A DNA stretch of 64,000 bases from Streptacidiphilus anmyonensis. GTDB taxonomy: Bacteria; Actinomycetota; Actinomycetes; Streptomycetales; Streptomycetaceae. This document shows positions 54,621 through 61,982 of this stretch, piece by piece. Each line of letters starts with the position of its first letter. Positions within the stretch are counted from its first letter, which is position 1. The stretch spans positions 316,679-380,678 of the forward strand of contig NZ_BBPQ01000002.1 in NCBI RefSeq assembly GCF_000787855.1, written 5' to 3'. The notes under the pieces were generated by a model. It had not been told where the DNA came from, did not search any database, and worked only from the letters and a program-made list of their open reading frames with translations. A program made the position numbers and the translations under genes.

Positions 54621-56051
54621 ATGACCCAACTGCACGACCTGACCGCGCTGGAGCAGGGCGAGCTGATCGCGGCGGGGAAGCTCTCCCCCGTCGAACTGAC
54701 CGAGCACTACCTGGAGCGGATCGACCGGCTCAACGAGACGGTCGGCGCCTACGTCACCGTGACCGGGGACATCGCCCTGGAGCAGGCCCGCCAGGCCGAG
54801 ACGGACGCCGCCGAGGCCCGCCGCGAGGACCGCCCGCTCCCGCCACTCCACGGCGTCCCCGTGCCCGTCAAGGACCTCAACTTCGTCGCGGGGGTGCGGG
54901 CGACCCTGGGCTCCGCCGCGTACGCGGAGAACGTGCCCGCCGTCGACGACCACGTCGTCACCCGGCTTCGGGCCGCCGGGACGGTGCTGCTCGGCAAGAC
55001 GCAGACGCCCGAGTTCGGTCTGCCGTGCTACTCCGAGAACCTCGTCGCGCCCCCGGCCCGTACCCCCTGGGACCTGGAGCGCTCCGCCGGCGGCTCCAGC
55101 GGCGGCGCGGGCGCGGCGGTGGCCTCCGGCCTCGCCCCCCTCGCCCACGGCAGCGACGGCGGCGGCTCCATCCGCATCCCCGCGTCCGTCTGCGGCCTGT
55201 TCGGCATCAAGCCGAGCCGGGGACGGGTGGCCTCCGGCCCGACCTTCTACGACGTCTCCGGCCTCTCCACCTCCGGCCCGCTGGCGCGCACCGTGCGCGA
55301 CGCGGCCGCCCTGCTGGACGTCCTCGCGGGCAGCATGCCCGGCGAGCCCTACGCCGCGCCGTCCCTCGCCCCCGGCGAGACGTTCCGCGGGTTCGCGGAC
55401 CGCGACCCCGGCACGCTGCGCGTGGCCGTCCTGACGCAGGCGCCCGTGCCGGGCGTCGATGTGCACGCGGACTGCCGGGCGGCGACGGAGTCCGCCGCCG
55501 AGCTGCTGGCGTCCCTCGGCCACCACGTCGAGAGGCTGGACCTTCCGGCGGACGACACCCTGCGCAACGTCTTCGGCCAGGTCTGGGCCGTCATGGCCAC
55601 GCAGACGCCGGTCGCCCCGGAGGACGAGGACAAGCTGATGCCCCTCACGCGCCACCTGCGCGCGCAGGGCGCGCGGGTCTCCGGCCCCGACTTCGCGACG
55701 GCGCTCTACGCGTTCCGCGCGCTCGGCCTGCTGGTCGCCCAGCTCCAGGAGGCGTACGACGTCATCCTCTCCCCCACCCTCGCCCAGCCCCCCGCGCTCG
55801 TCGGCAGCCTCCGCAACGACGCGGACCCGGCCGCGGAGTTCGACGCGCTCGCGGCGTTCACGCCGTTCACCCCGCTGTACAACGCCACGGGCCAGCCGTC
55901 GGTGAACCTGCCGTTGCACTGGACGGCCGACGGCCTCCCCATCGGCGTCATGCTGGGCGCGCGCTACGGCGAGGAGAGCACGCTCATCTCCCTGTCCGCC
56001 CAACTGGAGTCCGCCCGGCCCTGGGCGACGCGCAAGCCCAGCCTCTGGTGA
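54621..56051 (+). CDS. Amidase (amidase-signature family)
   Basis: This 476-residue amidase has the Ser-Ser-Lys triad: Lys in GVPVPVKDLNFVAG, the cis-Ser in SAGGSSGGAGAAVASG and the nucleophile Ser in GSDGGGSIRIPASVCGLFGIKPSRGRV. The family hydrolyses small amides, acylated amino acids or urethanes; the substrate is unknown. ATG 54621 follows GGAGG. It converges with DUF3710 across a 240-nt gap that holds the best-preserved intergenic stem-loop repeat. Confidence 0.92.
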   Translation: MTQLHDLTALEQGELIAAGKLSPVELTEHYLERIDRLNETVGAYVTVTGDIALEQARQAETDAAEARREDRPLPPLHGVPVPVKDLNFVAGVRATLGSAAYAENVPAVDDHVVTRLRAAGTVLLGKTQTPEFGLPCYSENLVAPPARTPWDLERSAGGSSGGAGAAVASGLAPLAHGSDGGGSIRIPASVCGLFGIKPSRGRVASGPTFYDVSGLSTSGPLARTVRDAAALLDVLAGSMPGEPYAAPSLAPGETFRGFADRDPGTLRVAVLTQAPVPGVDVHADCRAATESAAELLASLGHHVERLDLPADDTLRNVFGQVWAVMATQTPVAPEDEDKLMPLTRHLRAQGARVSGPDFATALYAFRALGLLVAQLQEAYDVILSPTLAQPPALVGSLRNDADPAAEFDALAAFTPFTPLYNATGQPSVNLPLHWTADGLPIGVMLGARYGEESTLISLSAQLESARPWATRKPSLW

Positions 56052-56159
56052 CTCACAGGTAGCTGCAACGCCCAGGGGCGCGGGGCTGTGCCGACACGCG
56101 GCTCCGCCGCCCGGGCGCGAGCCGGCAGGACTTCGCCCACCGCCAGCTGCGGCATGCCA

Positions 56160-56262
56160 AGGGGCGCGAGGAACTGCGCGAGCAACCACCCTGTGCGGAT
56201 GGCCCTGCTCGCTGAGCGACTCACCACCTGCGGTGGCTTGTCGCGCAGTTCCTCGCGCCCCT
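56160..56262. repeat. Best-preserved copy of the stem-loop intergenic repeat
   Basis: Arms 56160-56181 (AGGGGCGCGAGGAACTGCGC, plus GA) and 56241-56262 are perfect 22-bp complements. The 59-nt loop contains CAACCACC/GGTGGCTTG as an imperfect inner stem and the word TGCGGATGGCC. A related but unpaired CAGGGGCGCGGGGC segment lies at 56080. The element occupies the junction between the convergent amidase and DUF3710 genes, where it can terminate both. Confidence 0.92.
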
Positions 56263-56291
56263 GGTAGTGCAACGACCTGCGGGAGCGACAG

Positions 56292-57065
56292 CTAGCGGAC
56301 TTCGGTGATCTCCGGGCCGCGCTCGAACGGGTTGAGGTCGCCCGCCGAGGCGGGACGCCCCTGCTGCGGCATGCCGTCCGGGACCATCTGCGCGTCCTCG
56401 GGCAGGCGCAGCACGATCGGGTCGCGCGGGGCCATCGGGCCCTCGCCGCGGACGACGACCGTCTGGCGGAAGACCTGCTCCAGGACCGCCGCCGCGTCAT
56501 CCTGCATAGCCGCCTGGCCGCTGATCACGCCGCGCAGGAACCACCGCGGGCCGTCGCAGCCGACGAAACGGACGACCTGGACCCCCTGCGTGCCGTCGGG
56601 CAGCTGCACGGGGACGCGAGCGCGCAGGCCCCAGCCCAGCGCGGTCTCCTCCTCGTCGATCGCGCCGCCCTGCTGCTCGATGCCGTCGGCGATCTCCTGG
56701 CGGACCTCGCCCCAGATCCCCTCGGACTTCGGCGCGGCGAAGCCCTGCAGCTGGATCGCGCTGTTGCCGAGCACGAGCGTGGCCGCGACGATCGCGTCAC
56801 CCGCGACCTCGACCCGCAGCTCCATGCCGTCGACACCGGGGACCAGCAGACCGCCCAGGTCCACCCGGCCGTCCTTGGCGTCGTCGACCTCGGAGATGTC
56901 GTACGGGCCCTCGGGGCGCGGCGCCGGCGGCAGGCCGACACGCTCCCCCGTCTCACCGTCCTCCAGCTCGGAGGCGTCCTCGAACTCGTTGCTGTCGGCG
57001 TCGGCCAGCTCGTCGAGCTGATTGCCAGCGTCCTCGCCCTTGGCGCGACGACGGAACACGGTCAC
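56292..57065 (-). CDS. DUF3710 domain protein
   Basis: This 257-residue protein begins TVFRRRAKGEDAGNQLDEL, followed by an acidic stretch. The core reads DLGGLLVPGVDGMELRVEV, IWGEVRQEIADGIEQQGG and DGPRWFLRGVISG. This is the actinobacterial DUF3710 family, encoded next to dut; function is unknown. No membrane helix is visible. The GTG overlaps the dut stop by 4 nt, so it is translated with dut and the PaaI-like gene as a three-gene operon. Confidence 0.88.
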   Translation of the reverse strand: MTVFRRRAKGEDAGNQLDELADADSNEFEDASELEDGETGERVGLPPAPRPEGPYDISEVDDAKDGRVDLGGLLVPGVDGMELRVEVAGDAIVAATLVLGNSAIQLQGFAAPKSEGIWGEVRQEIADGIEQQGGAIDEEETALGWGLRARVPVQLPDGTQGVQVVRFVGCDGPRWFLRGVISGQAAMQDDAAAVLEQVFRQTVVVRGEGPMAPRDPIVLRLPEDAQMVPDGMPQQGRPASAGDLNPFERGPEITEVR

Positions 57066-57580
57066 TGTCCTTCCCGGTCGGGTACCGAAGAGTCTTTCTG
57101 CCCGGCCGCGGGAATGCTAACCGCGGCGTGGCCCCCCGTCGACCCGAAGCCTCCTGCGGCGCGCGCCGACCCCGGCAGTTCCGCCACCTCGTGGAAGCGG
57201 ACCTTCTCCACCCGCTGGACCACCAGCTGGGCGATCCGGTCCCCGCGGTGGAAGACCACCCGCTCGCGCGGGTCGAGGTTGACGACGATCACCTTGATCT
57301 CACCACGGTACCCGGCATCGACCGTTCCAGGGGCATTGACGAGGGCGATGCCACACCGTGCGGCCAGGCCGGAGCGCGCGTGTACGAAGGCCGCGTACCC
57401 GTCCGGCAGCGCGACCGCGATGCCGGTCGGCAGCACGGCCCGCTCGCCGGGCTCCAGGACGGCGTCGACGGTGGTGCGCAGGTCCGCGCCGGCGTCGCCG
57501 GGGTGCTCGTAGGCGGGGACGGGCAGGTCCTCGTCGATCCTGCGGATCAGGACGTCGACGGGGCGCAGGTCGGAACTCAC
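57062..57580 (-). CDS. dut: dUTP diphosphatase
   Basis: Dut hydrolyses dUTP to dUMP, preventing uracil incorporation and supplying thymidylate synthesis. The 172-residue homotrimeric-type enzyme has its five motifs: HPGDAGADLRT, HARSGLA, GTVDAGYRGEIKVIV, GDRIAQLVV and the flexible GGFGSTGGH. The GTG overlaps the upstream PaaI-type gene by 4 nt and its stop overlaps DUF3710 by 4 nt. The C-terminal tail of about 20 residues is an actinobacterial extension. Confidence 0.96.
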   Translation of the reverse strand: MSSDLRPVDVLIRRIDEDLPVPAYEHPGDAGADLRTTVDAVLEPGERAVLPTGIAVALPDGYAAFVHARSGLAARCGIALVNAPGTVDAGYRGEIKVIVVNLDPRERVVFHRGDRIAQLVVQRVEKVRFHEVAELPGSARAAGGFGSTGGHAAVSIPAAGQKDSSVPDREGQ

Positions 57581-58164
57581 GGGTTCACCTCGAAGGCGCG
57601 GACGCGCTTGTGCAGGTCGGGGTTGTCCATGGCCGCCTTGATGTCCTCGGGACGGCCGTGGTTGACGAAGTGCTCCAGCGGGACCTGGATGAACAGCGCC
57701 CGCGCGGTCAGCGCGACCGGGCCGTCCGGGGCGTCGAGACGGGCCTCGCCGCTGCAGTAGATCTTGCGACCGGCCACGGCCTCCACCCAGGTGTGCAGGT
57801 AGAGGGTCGAGTCGACCGGGACCGGGCGGCGGAAGTCGGTTTCCAGCCGTGCTGTGACCGAGGCGGTGTGCAGCAGCCAGTTGAGCGTGCCGAGCGCGTC
57901 GTCCATCGCCGTCACCAGCACGCCGCCGTGGGCGAGCCCGGGGCCGCCCTGGTGCGTCGGGGCGACGGTGAACTCGGCGAAGACCTCCACGCCCTCCCCG
58001 GCCCGCGCCTCCAGGTGCAGACCGGACGGCTGGGCCGGGCCGCAGGCGAAGCAGAAGTCGTAGTGCGATCCGATCGACTCACCCGGCGCCGGGGCCTCCG
58101 GGTGGCGGACGGGAGGTTCCGCCTCGGGCGGGGGCGTCAGGCTGGGGCGTGCTGCATCGGTCAC
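57577..58164 (-). CDS. PaaI-family hot-dog thioesterase
   Basis: This 195-residue hot-dog-fold protein has the PaaI signature THQGGPGLAHGGVLVTAMDDALG, where the Asp/Glu after HGG acts in catalysis. An N-terminal HYDFCFACGPAQPSGLHL segment may bind the acyl-CoA. Members hydrolyse short or aromatic acyl-CoA thioesters. The start is GTG 58164. It heads the operon with dut and DUF3710, and is divergent from DUF3093. Confidence 0.87.
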   Translation of the reverse strand: MTDAARPSLTPPPEAEPPVRHPEAPAPGESIGSHYDFCFACGPAQPSGLHLEARAGEGVEVFAEFTVAPTHQGGPGLAHGGVLVTAMDDALGTLNWLLHTASVTARLETDFRRPVPVDSTLYLHTWVEAVAGRKIYCSGEARLDAPDGPVALTARALFIQVPLEHFVNHGRPEDIKAAMDNPDLHKRVRAFEVNP

Positions 58165-58242
58165 CCCGCGACCCTACAGGGAGCGGCCCGCACCAGGGCC
58201 CCGCGGTCGGGCGCGCCGCCCGCGCGGCGCACAATGGAGGCC

Positions 58243-58677
58243 ATGTACGACGAACGCCTCTCCGCCCCGGCGGTCCTGTGGCTGCTGCCGGCGGGCCTGG
58301 GCATCTCCTTCATGCTGGTCCTGCTGATCTTCAGCCCGATCGCGGCCCTGCTGGGCCTGGTCGCGGGCGGTGTCGGCGGCGCGGTGCTGCTGAGCAGCTA
58401 CGGGTCGCCCCGGATCCGGGTCACCCAGGGCCACCTCCTCGCCGGCGAGGCGAAGATCCCCGTCTCGGCGCTCGGCAAGGCCGAGATCCTGGACCGGGAC
58501 GAGGCCTTCGCCTGGCGCACGCGCAAGGCGGACGCCCGCGCGTTCATGCTGCTGCGCGGCTACATCCACACGGCGCTCCGGGTCGAGGTCACCGACCCGG
58601 ACGACCCGACGCCGTACCTCTACCTCTCCACCCGCACCCCGGACCGCCTCGCCGCTGCGCTGGACGCCGCGCGCTAG
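58243..58677 (+). CDS. DUF3093 membrane protein
   Basis: This 144-residue protein begins MYDERLSAPAVLWLL. Two transmembrane helices follow (PAGLGISFMLVLLIFSPI and AALLGLVAGGVGGAVLL), then a cytoplasmic domain with GHLLAGEAKIPVSALGKAEIL and AFMLLRGYIHTALRVEV. The DUF3093 family is conserved beside dut in actinobacteria; function is unknown. GGAGG lies 2 nt before ATG 58243; an in-frame ATG at 58234 is an alternative. Confidence 0.85.
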   Translation: MYDERLSAPAVLWLLPAGLGISFMLVLLIFSPIAALLGLVAGGVGGAVLLSSYGSPRIRVTQGHLLAGEAKIPVSALGKAEILDRDEAFAWRTRKADARAFMLLRGYIHTALRVEVTDPDDPTPYLYLSTRTPDRLAAALDAAR

Positions 58678-58707
58678 GCGTGCCCCGGGGCACCTGACAC
58701 CACCTCC

Positions 58708-58809
58708 AGGGGCCCGGGGAACTGCGCGAGAACCACACGCTGCGGATGACGCTGCTCAATGAGGACCATCCGCGCATCGTCGGCTTGTCGCGCGGCTCCC
58801 CGCGCCCCT
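58708..58809. repeat. Stem-loop intergenic repeat after DUF3093
   Basis: The 22-bp arms 58708-58729 and 58788-58809 pair at 19 of 22 positions. The loop holds TGCGGATGACG and GGCTTG words like the other copies. The tandem array begins within its right arm. Confidence 0.85.
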
Positions 58810-59149
58810 GAAGGTGCTGCAACCGACCGCGGGAGCAAGACCGACCCCAGCCCGTCGCGCCCACGCCGCAGAGCGGCACAACGGCACAGCCTCGCGCCCC
58901 TTAAGGTGCTGCGACCGCCTGCGGGAGCAAGACCCGAGCCCCTCGCGCCCACGCCGCAGAGCGGCACATCGGCACAGCCCCGCGCCCCTGAAGGTGCTGC
59001 GACCGACCGCGGGAGCAAGACCCGAGCCCCTCGCGCCCACGCCGCAGAGCGGCACAACGGCACAGCCTCGCGCCCCTTAAGGTGCTGCAACCGACCGCGG
59101 GAGCAAGACCCCCAGCCCCTCGCACCCACGCCGCAGAGCGGCACAGCCC
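58801..59149. repeat. Four-copy tandem array of an 81-92-bp unit
   Basis: Units lie at 58801-58892 (92 bp), 58893-58980 (88), 58981-59068 (88) and 59069-59149 (81). A truncated fifth start continues to about 59160. Each opens with CGCGCCCC(T)(G/T)AAGGTGCTGC, contains GCGGGAGCAAGACC and closes with CACGCCGCAGAGCGGCACA. Together with the preceding stem-loop it fills the 514-nt gap between the convergent DUF3093 and 59192-60046 genes. No coding is supported: unit lengths shift frame and there is no ribosome site. Confidence 0.9.
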
Positions 59150-59191
59150 CGCGCCCCTGGGCGTGGTGCGACGATCCGGCGCCCGGGAGGG

Positions 59192-60046
59192 CTACGGCTC
59201 GCGGAGGGGTGGTCTGGCGGCGAGCCAGTAGTTGGGGTCGGCGGGCTGGCGCTCGCGGAGGCTGCGGCGGATGTCCGCGGCGAGTCGGGCCGTGTCGCGG
59301 CGGTTGACGTAGGCGCCCGCCGCGGCGCCGATCATGAAGGGCGTCAGCGTCGGGAGCTTGCGGAAGCCCGAGAGGGTGAGGCGCCGGCGGATCGACTTCC
59401 GCAGCGCCGCGCTCTTGCCGAGGGCCAGGATCGTGGCCGGAGAGGCGACGTCCAGGCCGCGGCGCTCGGACCAGACCGAGAGGTACGCCAGCGAGCGCTG
59501 CTTCAGGTTGCCCTGCGCGGGCTGGCCGTAGGCCTCGTAGAGTTCCGCGATCATCTTGAACTCCACCGCCGCCACGGCGAGCAGCTCCGCAGCGATCTCG
59601 ACGGGCATCGCGAACGGCACCGGCATCATCGCCGCCGCGCCCGCGCCCGCCCCCACCGCGCCGGCGGCGCGGGTGCCGGCGGCCGCGATGCGGTCGGCCA
59701 ACTCCTCCGCGCTGCGCGCGTCGGAGTGGTGCGCGCGGAGCGTCGCAACGTCGCGCACCTTGATGCGGGGTGCCGCCGCCATCAGGCGGTCGGCCAGGCC
59801 GACCGCGCTGCCCTTGGCACCCCTGCTGAGGCTTCGCCCCAGTTTCCGCGCGAGCGAGGCCATCCGGCCAGGCTCGGCGGGGACGGAGTCCGCTCCTGCG
59901 GACCCGTCCCAGACCTCCATCTCGTCGGCGATCCGGGCGAGGTCGGCCGTCGTCTCGTCGAGCGCCACACTAGGTTCGTTCGCTGACGGTCCGGCCGGGT
60001 CCTTCCCGGCGCCTGAGGATCTCTGCGGCTTGCGGAACGGTCCCAT
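59192..60046 (-). CDS. Hypothetical protein, EcsC-like
   Basis: This 284-residue protein has a polar N-terminal third and a basic stretch (RKLGRSLSRGAKG). A hydrophobic Ala/Gly segment follows (AAGAVGAGAGAAAMMPVPFAMPVEIAAELLAVAAVEFKMIAELYEAYG), resembling the EcsC family, whose role is unclear. No catalytic motif is visible. A further weak hydrophobic stretch lies near LTPFMIGAAAGAYV. ATG 60046 lies 24 nt downstream of the DUF4193 gene on the same strand, so the two are probably co-transcribed. Confidence 0.78.
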   Translation of the reverse strand: MGPFRKPQRSSGAGKDPAGPSANEPSVALDETTADLARIADEMEVWDGSAGADSVPAEPGRMASLARKLGRSLSRGAKGSAVGLADRLMAAAPRIKVRDVATLRAHHSDARSAEELADRIAAAGTRAAGAVGAGAGAAAMMPVPFAMPVEIAAELLAVAAVEFKMIAELYEAYGQPAQGNLKQRSLAYLSVWSERRGLDVASPATILALGKSAALRKSIRRRLTLSGFRKLPTLTPFMIGAAAGAYVNRRDTARLAADIRRSLRERQPADPNYWLAARPPLREP

Positions 60047-60070
60047 GAGTCCCCTTCCTACACCGCTCGA

Positions 60071-60370
60071 TCAGGCGGCGCAGTCCCGGCAGATCGGCTG
60101 GCCGTTCTTCTCGTTGGCCAGCTGGCTCCGGTGGTGCACCAGGAAGCAGCTCGAGCACGTGAACTCGTCGGCCTGGCGCGGAAGCACCCGGACAGACAGT
60201 TCCTCGTTGCTGAGGTCTGCTCCGGGCAGCTCCAGACCCTCGGCAGCCTCGAACTCGTCGACATCGACCGAACTGGTCGTCTTCTCGTTCCGGCGTGCCT
60301 TGAGTTCCTCGATGCTGTCCGATTCGAGGTCGTCATCGGTCTTGCGTGGGGTGTCGTAGTCAGTCGCCAT
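60071..60370 (-). CDS. DUF4193 small zinc-ribbon protein
   Basis: This 99-residue acidic protein has an N-terminus ATDYDTPRKTDDDLESDSIEELKARR and a C-terminal zinc ribbon (FTCSSCFLVHHRSQL...ICRDC, CxxC...CxxC). It is the actinobacterial DUF4193 family, encoded near dut in many genomes. Zinc binding is likely; function is unknown. The start ATG 60370 has GGGGGAGAG upstream. Over 400 nt of gene-free DNA lies upstream and contains a Crp-type site. Confidence 0.9.
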   Translation of the reverse strand: MATDYDTPRKTDDDLESDSIEELKARRNEKTTSSVDVDEFEAAEGLELPGADLSNEELSVRVLPRQADEFTCSSCFLVHHRSQLANEKNGQPICRDCAA

Positions 60371-60787
60371 ATCACTCTCCCCCTTTGGGCGTGTTGCGGT
60401 TGTCTCCAGCGCACGTAACGCGCAGGGGGCCGGACTTGTGCCCGACCCGAGGGCGAGATTTTGCCTTACTTCAAGGTCCGTTACTCAATCGACACCCGAT
60501 CAGACCCCCGAAGAGGTGATCGCCGGGTCTGTTCGGGGAGGTCAGTGGGGGCCGGACGGCTATCCTTCATTGACCACTTACCGTGATCATGGCGAGCGGA
60601 AACCCCGGAACCGCAAGGCTCCGCGGCCACCCGCACGATCACTGTCCGTCATCAGGTGTTCGACGTCACTTTGGCTGAAAATGTGCGCACACCCACAGTG
60701 ACATACCAGTTTGTGACGTTCGTCACGGTTCTGGAAAGTCCGGACTTCTCCGCCCACCCCGGACGCAGCCGGGACGAAACGGCACGC
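60371..60787. other. Gene-free 417-nt region upstream of DUF4193
   Basis: No supported gene lies here. The region is less GC-rich than its surroundings, particularly at 60640-60740. It holds a Crp-type site (60713-60726) and further TGAC/GTCA words (CGTCACTTTGG near 60663). An open frame at 60438-60701 on the plus strand has no family signature or ribosome site. A small RNA or a distant promoter is possible but not shown. Confidence 0.6.
60713..60726. promoter_or_regulatory. Crp-type binding site candidate
   Basis: GTGACGTTCGTCAC fits the Streptomyces Crp consensus GTG-N6-GNCAC exactly and is a 6-bp-arm palindrome around TT. It lies between the desaturase stop (60788) and the DUF4193 start (60370), far from either start codon. 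Confidence 0.55.
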
Positions 60788-61768
60788 CTAGCCGGCGCGG
60801 CGCTCCTGCGCGGCCTGTCGACGGGCCAGAATGGCCGCCTGGCGCTCGTCGAACCGGGTCGCCTGGGCATCGAGACCATCGAGGAAGAAACCGAGCTCCT
60901 GCTGGGCCTGGAGGCCCTCAGGACCCAGTCCGCCGATCTCCATGACCTTGAGGTGGCGCAGCACCGGCTGGAGCACGTCGTCGTGGTGGATGCGCAGGTT
61001 GTAGATCCCGCCGACGGCGATCTGGACCGCCGCGCGCTCGAAGCCCGGCATGCTGTGGCCCGGCATCCGGAAGTTGATCACCACGTCGGCGATGGCGCGC
61101 ATCGCCTGGTCCGGCGCGATCTCCAGGGCGGCCTTCAGCAGGTTCCGGTAGAAGACCATGTGCAGGTTCTCGTCGGTGGCGATGCGGGCCAGCATGCGGT
61201 CGCACATCGGGTCGCCGGAGTTGTGGCCGGTGTTCCGGTGCGAGATGCGCGTGGCGAGCTCCTGGAACGAGACGTAGGCCACCGAGTGCAGCATCGAGTG
61301 GCTGTTGTCCGACTCGAAGCCCTCGGCCATGTGCGTCATCCGCGCCCGCTCCAGGGCGACCGGGTCGACCGCGCGGGTGGTCAGCAGGTAGTCGCGCATG
61401 ACGATCGAGTGGCGGCCCTCCTCGGCCGTCCACTGGTGCACCCAGGTGCCCCAGGCACCGTCGCGGCCGAACATCGACGCGATCTCGTGGTGGTAGCTCG
61501 GCAGGTTGTCCTCGGTCAGCAGGTTCACCACGAGGGAGACCCGCGCGACGTCGGTCACCTGGGACTGCTCGACCGACCAGGCCTCGCCGCCCATCAGGCC
61601 GTCGAAGTCGCGGCCCATGCTCCACGGCACGTACTCGTGCGGCATCCACTCCTTGGCCACACCCTGGTGTCGGTCGAGCTCGCGCTCGACGACCTCCTCC
61701 AGGGCGTGGAGGAGCTGCGCGTCGGTCCAGTGGGTGCGGCCGGCGGGGCGGTCGGGGGCGATCGTCAC
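60788..61768 (-). CDS. Acyl-ACP desaturase (ferritin-like di-iron)
   Basis: This 326-residue soluble desaturase of the FA_desaturase_2 family has two di-iron motifs: EEGRHS in WTAEEGRHSIVMRDYL and DENLHMVFYR. It would introduce a double bond into acyl-ACP using O2 and a reductase, adjusting membrane fluidity. It resembles mycobacterial DesA1/DesA2. ATG 61768 has a weak ribosome site. A perfect palindrome lies 27-44 nt upstream, implying control by a TetR-type regulator encoded elsewhere. Confidence 0.9.
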   Translation of the reverse strand: MTIAPDRPAGRTHWTDAQLLHALEEVVERELDRHQGVAKEWMPHEYVPWSMGRDFDGLMGGEAWSVEQSQVTDVARVSLVVNLLTEDNLPSYHHEIASMFGRDGAWGTWVHQWTAEEGRHSIVMRDYLLTTRAVDPVALERARMTHMAEGFESDNSHSMLHSVAYVSFQELATRISHRNTGHNSGDPMCDRMLARIATDENLHMVFYRNLLKAALEIAPDQAMRAIADVVINFRMPGHSMPGFERAAVQIAVGGIYNLRIHHDDVLQPVLRHLKVMEIGGLGPEGLQAQQELGFFLDGLDAQATRFDERQAAILARRQAAQERRAG

Positions 61769-61794
61769 GGCAATCCAACTCTCGGAGCACTCTC

Positions 61795-61812
61795 ACCTAC
61801 GGTTCCGTAGGT
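61795..61812. promoter_or_regulatory. Perfect palindrome upstream of the desaturase gene
   Basis: ACCTACGGTTCCGTAGGT has 8-bp perfect arms around TT. An extra half-site CCGTAGGTT lies at 61820-61828. Such operators are bound by TetR-type regulators of desaturase genes in actinobacteria (inference by type). Confidence 0.75.
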
Positions 61813-61982
61813 TACGCCACCGTAGGTTGACGAAGCGCCCGGTGGCAAGGCCACGGGCGCACGTCACAAGTCGGATATTCGGTTACTTGCCGGTCGTCAA
61901 AGAGCCTGATCAGCGCCGTTTCGGAACAGCCGGTTCCGCCGCGCCGCAGGTGGGCGGCGTGGTGGCGGGGAGACACGGGGGA

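Noticed and set aside
58674..59144. A possible repetitive protein (MPLCGVGARG-type units) on the minus strand over the tandem array
   Set aside because: The units are not multiples of three, several frames are open at once and no start signal exists. The repeats are better explained as non-coding.
60438..60701. An 87-codon open frame in the gap upstream of DUF4193
   Set aside because: It has no recognisable domain, poor codon bias and no ribosome site, and it spans the less GC-rich regulatory stretch.
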